Shown: positions 50,104 to 61,254, numbered from the stretch's first letter. The stretch: 64,000 nucleotides of DNA from Begonia masoniana (GCA_022432975.1 CM039502.1:486375-550374), one strand, 5' to 3'. Notes: a model not told the origin generated them from the sequence alone. A program made the numbers and translations.

Positions 50104-50500
50104 GTCGGTCCCGTTCAGCCTACATGATTCCAATTTATTGTACATATATAAATTTGAATCGCAAAACTCAGTGTACCTTAATTAATTTTTCTGTTAAAAA
50201 ATTTTCTACCTAAATCTTAATGTTCTTGTTTTTTTGGTGTATTTGTTTTTCCATTTTACGTTTAGTTTTCAACACCATTATATACTACATCTTACAATAG
50301 ATATGATCAATGAAAAATATTTGTACCGATAAATAAATTGTGCGACATTGGGAGTATGATATTAGAAACTAAATATAGTATTTTTTTTTAATAATATTCT
50401 ACAAAATTGTTAAAAAGCCCACGTTGTTATCCTTATACAGGCTTTGAGTCTAAATTTGAGGCCCATACTTTGAAATCATACGTGGCGTTTTGTGATTAAT
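50104..50500. repeat. Copy 1 of the OB-fold gene promoter region
   Basis: 50085-50500 is homologous to 58130-58560 and 60240-60660. Shared landmarks are GTTTTCAACACCATTATATAC, the block TATTTGTACCGATAAATAAA and ACGTGGCGTTTTGTGATTAA. Only the 60.2 kb copy is still joined to a full OB-fold gene. Confidence 0.85.
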
Positions 50501-50560
50501 CCGGCAAGATTTGGTCGGATTGTTCGCCAGTGTGAACGGGTTCAGCAGAAACAGTCATAC
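50501..50560 (+). pseudogene. Duplicated 3' tail of DUF1645
   Basis: The last about 55 bp of coding sequence of the gene at 46164-47030 (GGCAAGATTTGGTCGG onwards), without the rest. It marks the start of the second duplication unit. Non-functional. Confidence 0.85.
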
Positions 50561-51511
50561 GATCTTCCTGCACTGGAGACTTGAGTGTATAATATGATAT
50601 TGGAGAATGACGTATTCTCTTACGTGGCATCTTCATCGGATGTGGACTTTGTGTGACTTTAGACAGCTCCGGCTCCCTCACTATAATCATTTTCTCTCAG
50701 TCTGTCTTTCCCTTCTGTTTCTTCCCCGGCTTTTAATCACTAATCTCAGCCGTTTAAAGTCTCCATAGCTACCGCATTCAACAGTTCCGATCATCAACCA
50801 ACTTCACGTGGCAAATAGGCTAGCTACCACATTCAACGTTCCGATCATCGACCAACTTCACGTGGCATATATTATTAATAATGCAATAAAAACGTGAAGA
50901 TAAATCGTGGTATATATTATTAATAGTGCAATAAAAAACGTGAAGATAAATCAGTTTGAAAAAAAAGCAAAAAATGACAAAGTGATAAAAAAATGATGTG
51001 TCCAGATCATTACAATTGGGTCCGGAGCAAACGATTTACATTCTGTCGCGAGACAGAGGTTAATTACGTCTTTAAGCTAGATGGTCGTGGGTATAGTAGT
51101 ACTATAAAAGAACATGCACAACCTACTCTTAGGTAGCACACATTGGCCGAGTGTTTATCCGGGAGGATACTTTCTGATTCCCACCCACGACAACTCTAGA
51201 TTCTTCTCGGATTCAAGGTCTATTCCGTTTCCTCTTCTTTTTCTCGGTTTCTACATGCGATGATCTCGACCTAGATCGTGCTAAATGTTCTGTTGATTTC
51301 GTTGATCCGCTCTTCTATTTTTGCTGTTTGGCTTCGTTGTCTCATTTTCGTATATCTCTGTTATATTTAGTTAGTTTGACAATTTTTCGTGAAAATTTCA
51401 AATTCTAATACACTTTTCATTTTCGTGTGTTTTCTTATGTTTTTGGATTTCGAACTCTCTCTTTGGTGACCAGACTTCTTCATAGTTAATTTTGGTCTGC
51501 AGAAGGAGGAA
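50561..51511 (+). promoter_or_regulatory. Promoter and leader of carbonic anhydrase 2
   Basis: Duplicate of 47220-48098 with local expansions: an ACGTGGCATATATTATTAATA motif is repeated three times at about 50805-50945. TATAAAA is at 51103-51109. The leader exon and intron layout is kept. Confidence 0.6.
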
Positions 51512-53418
51512 ATGGCGCAAGAGTCATATGAGGCAGCGACCGGCGGCTTGAATAAGCTTCTCAGGTACAACCAACGTAATTTCACTGAAAAAGATACGGT
51601 CTCTTTCCGTTTATTTGTGAATTGAAAATCAACCATATTCACTTTCCACTACCTTTTGCATTAAAATCCCGTTTCGTTATCTCTGTGAGAGAGGGACCTG
51701 TAATACAACTGTCAACGACTGGTCAACAAAACCCTAGTCTACAAAATCCATTGTCGCCTTACTCTTTATACTACGAAGAAATTGAGATGCTAATATTAAT
51801 AGTATTTGAAAATGTATAAATAAAGAGATTTATATAGTTAAATTAAACAAAAAAATAATAAGAAAAATACTAAACTATCTTAAGGAATACTAATTATAAT
51901 CATAATATATACTAACACAAATAATGTAATTTTGTATTACAGTCAGGAACGCAGACATAGAAGCTATTGCCGCCAAAGAAATCAATCAGATATCGGCTGA
52001 TATAGGAGCAGCAGGGTTGGAGCAATTCGACCCGATCGAGAGGATCAAACAAGGGTTCCTCTATTTCAAGAAAGAGAAATTCGAGTAATTTGACAATCTC
52101 TTTCTGGATCATTTCCTCGAATACAGTGTTTGCCTGATTCCTAAAATACCGGATATACCTTGTCTTTCGTGGATCCTGACGTTGTACTGCCAAAATTAGT
52201 ATATTTTTGGGAGTTCAAGGATGTTTTATGGATTTTTAAAAAGGCTTCTGCAGATTGATGACAATCGCAGGTAGATCCTCGTGTTCATTCATCTTACTTT
52301 TCTATATACCTTTCTTTTCAGGAAGGATCCTGCTTTGTACTGTCAACTAGCCAAAGGCCAGTGTCCCAAGGTATATGTTCTGACGGAATTCAATTTCTAA
52401 TTTCATCCCATTGTTTAACTTTATGAAATTGTCGGTCAAGCCTCGTAGTGATGCCGTCGTCATCAGTTTAAAGTAAAATCTCACTGTTTGTGAGTTGACA
52501 TTCATTTTAAGGTTACGTCGGACTTTGGTCTCTTCTAGCTAAAGTTTCTCGGTTACTGTGCAGTTTCTTGTGTTTGCGTGCTCAGATAGTAGAGTCTCCC
52601 CCTCCCACGTCCTGGATTTCCAGCCTGGTGAGGACTTTGTCGTCCGAAACATTGCTAACATGGTCCCTCCATACGACCAGGTTCGTCGTGATTGAGTCAT
52701 GCCTGACTCTCCCTTCCCCGGCTAACTAAATTCTTTGGTTGGTGCAGACAAAATACTCCGGAGTCGGAGCTGCCATTGAATATGCAGTCCTGCATCTAAA
52801 GGTTAGAGTTTCTGGTGGAATCATGCCTTCAATTCGAATTTGGCTCAGTCATAAGTTTGTAAATTTCAGGTGGAGAATATAGTAGTGATCGGGCACAGTC
52901 ACTGCGGCGGTATCGAGGCGCTCATGTCCATCCCGGACGACGGGACCACTGCCAGGTGAGTTGAAAGCAGCTTCAGCCTTCAGACCAACTTTTAAATAAA
53001 AAATAGAGCTGTATTCAACGAGCCTGCATTTGTTCAATAAAAAAGAAGAAGATAATAACCGGTAAATCCTTAAATTTCAGTAACTTCATAGAAGAATGGG
53101 TCAAAATTTGTTGGGCCGCGAGGAACAAGATCAAATTAGGATGGAGTGAGTTGAGCTTCGAGGACCAGTGCAGGCTCTGCGAGAAGGTAAAACTAAGCAC
53201 CATCCTCAACCAAACCCCTCCTACAACTGCTCAAAATTGACCTGTTTTTGCAGGAGGCTGTGAATGTGTCGCTTGCCAATTTATTGACGTACCCATTTGT
53301 GTTTGATGGAGTCGCCAACAAAACTCTCTCCCTCATGGGCGCCCACTACAACTTTGTCGAACCATATTTCGAACTCTGGAATCTTGGCTTTGAAATTGCG
53401 CCACCTCTTCGTTTCTGA
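51512..53418 (+). CDS. Beta-carbonic anhydrase 2, tandem duplicate (255 aa, eight exons)
   Basis: Exons 51512-51564, 51947-52084, 52322-52370, 52564-52680, 52748-52801, 52870-52955, 53081-53186 and 53254-53418 sum to 768 nt, fully in frame. The usual exon 2 acceptor (TATTACAG at 51942) would put this copy out of frame because of one extra G. The AG four bases further on (TCAG|GAAC) restores it and costs only a small change (R in place of S-Q). Zinc ligands remain ([26 protein letters not shown]), but the residue between His-Ser and the Cys is now His instead of Cys/Ala, and Lys-Gly became Glu-Ala. The stop falls at the family-typical position (FEIAPPLRF). No transit peptide. Probably functional if the shifted acceptor is used. 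Confidence 0.85.
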
Positions 53419-53667
53419 GCCCAGCTTATATCATCGTTTATCTCAATACTTCATCAGCTGCAAATAAGTGGTTTGTAAACCTTGTTTCATAATTGGCTTG
53501 TATTTTTTCTTGTTCTTCGCTGTTGTGTTTTACATCATCGTGTATCTCAGCACTTCATCAGCTGCAAATAAGTGGTTTGTAAACCTTGTTTCATAATTGG
53601 CTTGTATTTTCTCTTGTTCTTCGCTGTTGTGTTTTATGTTAATTTTAAAGACTATATTTGCATTTCT

Positions 53668-54960
53668 AAGGGTTTTTTTTTTAAAAAAAACCTTTAAATC
53701 GGATTAATTTAAACCTTGAAGTATTGAAAAATGTTCAATTTAACCCTTCCCGGTCAACCGTTTCTCCTCTCTATACAAGGGGTTCTCCGTCACTTCCATT
53801 CTTCACTCCACCTCTCTCTCAATCTCTACAACCTCTCAATCTCCATTGCTCCGGCAAAATTTCTTTTAGTTGACCGAAAAGTCGAAGGTTTGAATTGTTA
53901 TCTTTAGATAGTTTAATGTTTGAATTGTTCGGGATTTTACCTTAGGGTTTAATTTGAATTTTATCCTTATTATTATTACTTTAATGCTCTCTCAATTATA
54001 TTATAATTTTATTTAAAAAAAATTAATTGGATATTATTATTATTGTTCTACCGATTCGATATTGTTTCCAACAATAATTTTAATCTTTACATATAATTTT
54101 ATAATAGTTTTGTTTTTTATCCAACAATAATTTTAATATTTACATATAATTTTATAATAGTTTTGTTTTTTATCTATTTTATTTTTATTAGATATTTATC
54201 TATTATACTTTAAATATAATATCTTAATACAATTTGTCAAGTAACTTTTGTTTTCATCAAATATTATTTTTTACATCATACTTATTTATTTAGTAATCGA
54301 AAAAATATAATAATAAATATTTTCAAATAAATTACTATTTTATTTTATATTTTTTTTTTAAAAAATCTATACTAATATAATCTTTACCGATGTAACTTAT
54401 TATTATTAGTTTAATGTTCTCTCAATTATATTATAATTTTATTTAAAAAAAACTAATTTGATATTATTATCATTGTTCACACCGATTATATTATTATCAC
54501 TGTTCCCACCGATTATTCGATATTGTTTCTCAACAATAATTTTAATCTTTACACGTAATTTTATAATAGTTTTGTTTTTATCTATTTTATTTTTATTAGA
54601 TATTTATCTATTATACTTTACATAATTGAATCACATATGTTATAGTTTCTTGTATCGTTTATTTAGTGTTGTAATTGTACTATGTAAATAAGTTCTGTCC
54701 AGGAGACTGAGTTTTAAGTAGGACCGTTTGTGACTTTTCCAGCCTTTCCTAGGAACTTACTTGAAAAAGTAATTCTGTATAAAGATTATTCAGTACAGTA
54801 TTTCTTGGGAATTATCTTGATCAATATTCTCCACGTTTTAACTTTTTTATTTAATTATTCTTTATAGAATGTCAAACACAATTAATTTCTTTTAACTTTT
54901 TATTTTTATTTTTTATTACAATTTTCTCACTTATATAAACTTTATTTTAGCATTTTTAAT
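53668..54960 (+). repeat. Left TIR of MULE-2, with internal duplication
   Basis: Inverted homologue of 56390-58125. It is longer than its partner because a segment (TTATATTATAATTTTATTTAA to TTTTTATTAGATATTTATC) occurs twice, at about 53995-54200 and 54425-54620, and a shorter one (CAACAATAATTTTAATNTTT) is repeated at 54070 and 54123. The gene-proximal TATA box of the left arm is degenerate (CTATACAAGG, about 53775). Confidence 0.78.
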
Positions 54961-55103
54961 TGTATTGATTTAAGAATATTATAATAAAATTCTGCATATA
55001 AGTTATTTTTTTTATTTTAAGTAACTTATGATTTTTGTTATTATTATATATTAAAATAAATTTTATCACTGCTATTAATATTTGAACTTGACAATATCTG
55101 GCT

Positions 55104-55980
55104 ATGGAATTTCGGAATGAAGAGTGTCAAGAGAAGTTTTACAAGAATTTGGTCAAACGCTCAATTAATTATTGGAAGACTATCGACTTTAGAGGTTACG
55201 AGTCGTTGGAAATCCAAGAGATGTTTGACAGCATCGACCTACGTAGGTTGTATGCATTGAGAGGCGATAGTTGCGATAGAATAGTTTGCCTATTCTACGC
55301 AAACTTGAAAGTAATCTGGAGGTCAGAAGGTTTGACGACATACATCCTTGGTACGGAGCTTCTGATACGTCCACAGATGGTGAATGCAGTGCTCAGGTTT
55401 GCTATGAAAGGGGCAGAGCAATATTACCATGCTTCCCAAGATTGCCTTTTTTCAGAATGCCCGATGGAGCAGAGTTCCTTAGGGGAATTCATCACAATTC
55501 CGACATTGCAGGGTTCGTGAAGCCACGATCGAGATATTTAAATCTCAGAGCTCGGGTTCTTCACAACATGCTAACCCACACCCTCCTGCCGCGAGATGAA
55601 TATAAAGATCTTGTGAGCTGTATAGACCTGTATGTCATGGAGAAGTTATGGACCGTGAAGACTTTTGACTTTGGCTTCTTGATTTTTGGGCACATGCGTA
55701 AGATCGATCGGAGTGTCGGACATCCAACAAGAATCTCTTGTACGGCGCACTGATTCATAGAATCATCCAGCAACATGAGATTCAGCTACCATTTGGCAAG
55801 CAGATCATAACTCACAGATCCGTCAACGTATTTAACAGGCGTCATCTGATTCGGATGGGCCTCGTGGACGTCAACGACACTTGGATGCTGAAGTGCTATG
55901 ATGGGGCATCCACCTATCAGGCTGTTCTTATGGAGGAGGCCACCTCGCCACCATTGGCCCCTCAAAAGGGTAGTGGATGA
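55104..55980 (+). pseudogene. MULE accessory gene ('putative plant transposon protein'), two frameshifts
   Basis: Three overlapping frames together span the family domain: 55104-about 55445, about 55446-55735 and 55738-55980. Readable blocks: FRGYESLEIQEMFDSIDLRR, LFYANL, TYILGTELLI, LRARVLHNMLTHTLLP, VSCIDLYVMEKL and RRHLIRMGLVDVNDTWML. It is homologous to the minus-strand ORF at 9415-10050 in MULE-1. The sequence after the stop, 55983-56160, is a degenerate run of ATGCAACAGATGTAT units (Met/Gln-rich tail) also broken by stops. Not functional as it stands. Confidence 0.82.
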
Positions 55981-56182
55981 GACATGGTGCAGCATCTGCA
56001 GCAGATGTACTAGATGCAACAGATGTATCAGCACTAGATGCAACAGATTTATGAGATGCAACAGAGGCAGTAGCAGAAGATGCAGCTCCTCATAAGCAGA
56101 TTCAATGAGCTCGTATTCTGCCAGAGAGAGATGGATAGGCAAATCAAGGATTAGATGGCAAACGATGACCCACCAACATAGT

Positions 56183-56377
56183 TTATTTTTGCAATAATGC
56201 ATCATTTAGCTTCTGAGTTCTAGAGGTCGACTGCATCTCTATTTCTTCATTTGCATCTAAGTGATCGAATACTCGTAGATCACCATATTCAAGCGCGTCG
56301 TATGGATACCAATCCATATCGGCATCACTAGTTAATGTCTCGTCTAAATCAACTGATCTACTTGAATCAGAATCCAT
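56183..56377 (-). pseudogene. N-terminal fragment of MULE transposase (64 codons)
   Basis: An acidic N-terminus beginning MDSDSSRSVDLDETLTSD with DWYPYDALEYGDLRVFDHLD, then a stop. The same N-terminus, degraded, opens the transposase of MULE-1 at 2226. The DNA-binding, catalytic and SWIM parts are deleted. The frame is open and starts just inside the right TIR, so it may still be transcribed. An almost identical copy is at 59111-59305. Confidence 0.8.
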
Positions 56378-56545
56378 CGTTGTCGCTAAACAATAAATAT
56401 TACATTAGTATAGGTTTATATAAGTGAGAAAAATGTAATAAAATATAAAAAAATGTTAAAAGAAATTAATTGTATTTGACATTATATAAAATTAATTAAA
56501 TAAAAAAGTTAAAACGTGGATAGTACTGATCAGGATAATTCCCAG

Positions 56546-57355
56546 TAGGGGTGGGCAGAACCGGACCGGAACCGGTGGACCGGACTGAACCGTCGGTTCG
56601 GTCCGGTTCTTAGGCGGGTATTTGAGTATTTGGACCGGTTCCCGGTTCCCAGATACATGGGACCGGAACCGCGGTCCACGGTCCTGGTTCTGTTGCTCAC
56701 AGGACTGGGAACCGCGATACTACCGAGTACAATACAACTAATACTAAAAAAAATTTTCATTCAGCAATTTTCATTTTTCCAGACTGGAGAGGCGAGGCGA
56801 CTGGCGACTTCGACTCCGGCGAGGCGCGAACCTCATCCTTCCAAATCGGAAGTTCCCGACTCCCGTCTCCGGTCTCGAAAGTCGAATCTGTCTGACCTTC
56901 CCTACTCCAATCTCTACTTCAAGTCTTCAAGTTCAGGAGCCCTAAAATCGGAGTTGGAGACTCGGAGTGGCGACTCTGCTCAGTGCTCTTTGTCTCGTTA
57001 AGTCTTCAGCAGCAATCAGCCCTTCCAGTTCGCAGTTCTCGCCTCCCGTCTCTCTCTTGAATCTCTCGAAAGATTTCAGATTCAGTTCAGAGTAGTCCCG
57101 ACTCCCGTCTCAGTGCTCTCTGTCTCGGTAAGTCCTCAATTTTCTCGCCCTCTATCTCTGTCTCGGTAAAATTAAAATATTATTCGGGAGGAACCGGTAC
57201 CGAACCGGGAACCGGACCGTATTTCGGTCCAGTTCCCGGTTCGGTACCGGTTCCTCATGGGACCGGTTCCGATCCTAAATATCAAAATACTGAAATGTTC
57301 GGTCCGGTCCGGTTCCAATCGAGAACCGGACCGGACCGGACCGTGCCCACCCCTA
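56546..57355. mobile_element. Non-autonomous hAT element, 810 bp, 8-bp TSD ATTCCCAG
   Basis: Terminal inverted repeats TAGGGGTGGGCA and TGCCCACCCCTA. The exact 8-bp duplication ATTCCCAG is at 56538-56545 and 57356-57363. The empty site is preserved at about 59463 in duplication unit B. Subterminal regions are packed with ACCGG/CCGGT motifs on both sides, the usual binding-site pattern of hAT elements. The middle (56770-57180) is C/T-rich and gene-leader-like, with no transposase. Mobilisation needs an Ac-like source elsewhere. Confidence 0.94.
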
Positions 57356-58129
57356 ATTCCCAGGAAAGATTTTACTGAACAATCTCCCAGACAGAATTAC
57401 CTTTCCAAGTTAGTTCCTAGGAAAAGCTAGAAAGATCACAAACAGTTCCACTTAAAATCCAGTCTCCTAGACAGAACTTACTTACACAGTACAATTACAC
57501 CACTAAATAAGTAGTACGAGAAACGATAACAGATACGGTCCAATTATCTAAAATATAATAGATAAATATATAATAAAAATAAAATAGATAAAAAAACAAA
57601 CTATTATGAAATTATTATTGTTGGAAACAATGTCGAATAATCGGTGGGAACAATGATAATAATATCCAATTAGTTTTTTTTAAATAAAATTATAATATAA
57701 TTGAGAGAGCATTAAAGTAATAATAATAAGGGTAAAATTCAAATTAAACCCTAAGGTAAAATCCCGAACAAGTCAAACGTTAAACTATCTAAAAGATAAC
57801 AATTCAAACCTTTACTTGTCAGTCAACCAAGGGAAATTTCGCCGGAGCAGTGGAGATTGAGAGAGAGGTGAAGTGAAGAATGGAGAGGAGGAAGAATCCC
57901 TTATATAGAGAGGAGAACAGTCGACCGGTCCAACCATCGGTCGACCATTCTCCCTAAATAACAAAGCCCATGACCAATAATTGATCATGGCCGATCAGTT
58001 GACCGAGAAGGTTTAAATTCAACATTTTCAATACTTCAATGTTTGAATTAATCCGATTCTTACTTCAAGGGTTTTTTTTTAAAAAAAAAAACTCATACTT
58101 GAGGGGATTTTTTGAACTTAACCCTAATT

Positions 58130-58995
58130 TTAAATATCAATATATTTCATTCCCTTATTCGATTATGCCTACCAAATTCTTATTATTCTGATTTAATGTA
58201 CAAATATATGTTTGAGTCGCAAAATTCAGTGTACATTGATTAGTTTTTGTCTAAAAAAGTTTTTCACGTAAATCTCAGAGTCCCTGTTTTTTTGCATATT
58301 TTTTTTTTCATTTGCGTTTGGTTTTCAACACCATTATATACTATATCTTACAATGATAATTATTTGTACCGATTAATAAATTGTAAGTAAAAATTGTTGC
58401 GCAAGACATTGGGAGTATGATTTTAGAAACTAAATATAGTATTTTTTTAAATAATATTCTCGTAAATTGTTAAATAGCCCACGTTGTTATCTTTATACGA
58501 GCTTTGAGTGAATTCGAGGCCCATTCTCTGAATGATAGTGGCGTTTTGTGATTAATCCCGCCACAATGGACGATCAAACGGCGAAGCAATAGCAAAGGCA
58601 ATCTCTTATATTTGACTAGGGACCCGCTCAGTCGGCTTCGTTTGGCAACTCAGATCGGAAACGCTTCCCGAAGAATGTTGTCGCTCTGCCATGCCAAGGG
58701 TTAAGATTTTAACTATCTCCACATCTGATCAACTCTCTCCACAACGTTACTTCTTTGTTTTTAGTTTGCGTTAATTCGTCGAAGAGGTTGGTCAATTTCG
58801 CTCGTTCTATCGATTGAATCTGTGTTTAATATCATCATGCATGTAATAATTCGGGATACTTTGCGTATTTGTTTGTTCTTTATCGGAATCACATTGATGA
58901 AGGGATTTCTTTTCCCATTTACATTCCGATCTTATTGTTCGGAGAGAAGGATTGTAGTTTATAGTTATTGTTATACGGTTTAATAAGAAAAGAAA
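58130..58995 (+). pseudogene. Orphan promoter and leader copy of the OB-fold gene
   Basis: Copy 2 of the promoter (58130-58560) followed by a copy of the leader exon and start of the first intron (58560-58995). It is cut off at the unit B junction before any coding exon. Small indels distinguish it from 60660-61112. If still transcribed it would read into MULE sequence. Confidence 0.8.
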
Positions 58996-59110
58996 ACTAT
59001 TAGGAAGATGCAGCTCCTCATAAGCAGATTCAATGAGCTCGCATTGGGCCAGAGAGAGATGGATAGGCGAATCAAGGATTGGATGGCGAACGATGACCCA
59101 CCAACATAAT

Positions 59111-59305
59111 TTATTTTTGCAATAATGCATCATTTAGCTTTTGAGTTCTAGAGGTCGACTGCACCTCTATTTCTTCATTTGCATCTAAGTGATTGAATAC
59201 TCGTAAATTACCATATTCAAGCGCGTCGTATGGATACCAATCCATATCAGCATCACCAGTTAATGTCCCGTCTAAATCAACTGATCTACTTGAATCAGAA
59301 TCCAT
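59111..59305 (-). pseudogene. Second copy of the 64-codon transposase N-terminal fragment
   Basis: Same as 56183-56377, with a few substitutions (DGTLTGDADMDWYPYDALEY), created by the tandem duplication. The open frame is kept, which may just reflect recent origin. Confidence 0.8.
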
Positions 59306-60239
59306 CGTTGTCGCTAAACAGTAAATATTACATTAGTATAGGTATATAAGTGAGAAAAATGTAATAAAATATAAAAAAAATGTTAAAAGAAATTAATTGT
59401 ATTTGACATTGTATAAAATTAATTAAATCAAAAAGTTAAAACGTGGAGAGTACTAATCAGGATAATTCCCAAGAAAGATTTTACTGAACAATCTCCTAGA
59501 CAGAATTACCTTTCCAAGTTAGTTCATAAGAAAAGCTAGAGAGATCACAAATAGTTCTACTTAAAATCCAGTCTCCTAGACAGAACTTACTTACACAGTA
59601 CAATCACACCACTAAATAAGTAGTACGAAAAACGATAACAGATACGGTCCAATTATCTAAAATATAATAGATAAATATCTAATAAAAATAAAATAGATAA
59701 AAAACAAACTATTATAAAATTATTGTTGGAAACAATGTCGAATAATCGGTGGGAACAATGATAATAATATTCAATTAGTTTTTTTAAATAAAATTATAAT
59801 ATAATTGAGAGAGCATTAAAGTAATAATAATAAGGGTAAAATTCAAATTAAATCCTAAAGTAAAATCCCGAACAATTCAAATGTTAAACTATCTAAAAGA
59901 TAACAATTCAAACCTTGACTTGTCAGTCAACCAAGAGAAATTTCGCCGGAGCAATGGAAATTGAGAGATTGAGAGAGAGGTGAAGTGAAGAATGGAGGGG
60001 AGGGAGAATATAGAGAGGAGAACTGTCGACCGGTCCAACCATCGGTCGACCCTTCTCCTTAAATAACAAAGCCCATGATCAATAATTGATCATGGCCGAT
60101 CAGTCGACTGAGAAGGTTTAAATTCAACATTTTCAATACTTCAATGTTTGAATTAATCCGATTCTTACTTCAAGGGTTTTTTTTTAAAAAAAAAATCATA
60201 CTTGAGGGTTTTTTTTGAACTTAACTTTAAATATCAATA

Positions 60240-61254
60240 TATTTCATTCCCTTATTCGATTATGCCTACCAGAATTCTTATTATTCTGATTTAATGTACA
60301 AATATATGTTTGAGTCGCAAAATTTAGTGTACATTGATTAGTTTTTGCCTAAAAAAGTTTTTCACGTAAATCTCAGAGTCCCTGTTTTTTTGCATATTTT
60401 TTTTTTTCATTTTGCGTTTGGTTTTCAACACCATTATATACTATATCTTACAATGATAATTATTTGTACCGATAAATAAATTGGACGTAAAAATTGTTGC
60501 GCAAGACGTTGGGAGTATGATTTTAGAAACTAAATATAGTATTTTTTAAAATAATATTCTCGTAAATTGTTAAAAAGCCCACGTTGTTATCTTTATACGG
60601 GCTTTGAGTCTAAATTCGAGGCCCATACTCTGAAATGATACGTGGCGTTTTGTGATTAATCCCGCCACAATCGACGATCAACGGCGAAGCAATAGCAAAG
60701 CAATCCTCTTATATTTGACTAGGGACCCGCCTCAGTCGGCTTCGTTTGGCAACTCAGATCGAACGCTTCCCGAAAGAATTGTTGTTCGCTCTGCAACTCC
60801 AAAGGGTAAGACTTTTTAACCTATCTCCACATCCTGATCAACTCTCTCCCTCAAAGTTTACTTCTTTTTGTTTTTTAGTTTGCGTTCTTATTCGTCGAAG
60901 AGGTTGGTCAATTTCGCTCGTTCTATCGATTGAATCTGTGTTTAATATCATTCTGCATGTAATTAATCGGGATACTTTGTTATATGTTCTGTCTTTATCG
61001 ATCACATTGATGAAGGGATTTCTTTTCCATTTACATTCTCGATCTATCTTTTTGTTCGGAGATAAGGATTGTAGTTTATAGTATTGTTATACGGTTTAAT
61101 AAGAAAAGAAATATATTAGTAAATGGGTTATTTGAAAAGGAATTTGTGGAGCCAAAACGATTGGATCAATTTGATCAGCATTATGTGTGAGAAAATTAAA
61201 ATGGGTATCTCAGGAAGATGAAAATTCATTCTTTGTTTTCTAGCAAATTTGAGA
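60240..61254 (+). promoter_or_regulatory. Promoter, leader and 5' UTR intron of the OB-fold gene (intact copy)
   Basis: Third copy of the promoter block, here joined to the coding gene. Leader at about 60680-60808, donor at about 60806 (CCAAAGG|GTAAGAC), and acceptor TTTTCTAG at about 61241, 14 bp before the ATG. An ACGTGGCG element lies at about 60641. Confidence 0.6.

Larger units (their letters stand above)
46964..50502 (+). repeat. Tandem duplication unit 1: DUF1645 tail, carbonic anhydrase 1, start of OB-fold promoter
   Basis: This segment is repeated from 50501 onwards, where it is interrupted by MULE-2 at 53668-58125 and ends around 58560. At the join (about 50495-50503), GTGATTAATCC, which in the OB-fold promoter continues CGCCACAAT, passes directly into GGCAAGATTTGGTCGG from DUF1645. 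The two parents share CC at the break. The distal unit has lost about 190 bp next to the DUF1645 tail. Confidence 0.88.
53668..58125. mobile_element. MULE-2: non-autonomous Mutator-like element, about 4.5 kb including an hAT insertion
   Basis: Inverted ends: left 53668-about 54960, right about 56390-58125. Landmarks shared in inverse orientation include AATCGGATTAATTTAAACC, a TTGAGAGAGCATTAAAGTAA stretch and GAATAATCGGTGGGAACAA. The insertion point is shown by the other duplication unit: ACTATATTTGCA...TAATTTTAAATATCAAT is continuous at 50012-50060 but split here. Inside are a frameshifted accessory gene (+) and only the first 64 codons of the transposase (-). It therefore depends on another source of transposase. 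The target duplication is unclear. Confidence 0.85.
56076..61112. repeat. Tandem duplication of MULE-2 right arm plus OB-fold 5' region (two units)
   Basis: Unit A is 56076-about 58995 and unit B is 59004-about 61112. Unit A is longer by 818 bp, the hAT insertion plus its target duplication. Each unit begins GAAGATGCAGCTCCTCATAA in the accessory-gene tail, runs through the transposase fragment, the right TIR and the OB-fold promoter, and ends in the first intron of the OB-fold gene (TACGGTTTAATAAGAAAAG). Unit A therefore carries a promoter and leader with no coding exons behind it. Confidence 0.9.

Noticed and set aside
56630..57001. Gene inside the hAT element
   Set aside because: The frame consists of subterminal ACCGG repeats and a leader-like C/T-rich stretch, without BED, RNase H or dimerisation motifs.
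60746..61081. 111-codon frame upstream of the OB-fold gene
   Set aside because: It lies in the leader and 5' UTR intron, has no ATG-supported family match, and its duplicated copy at 58.6 kb is broken by indels.
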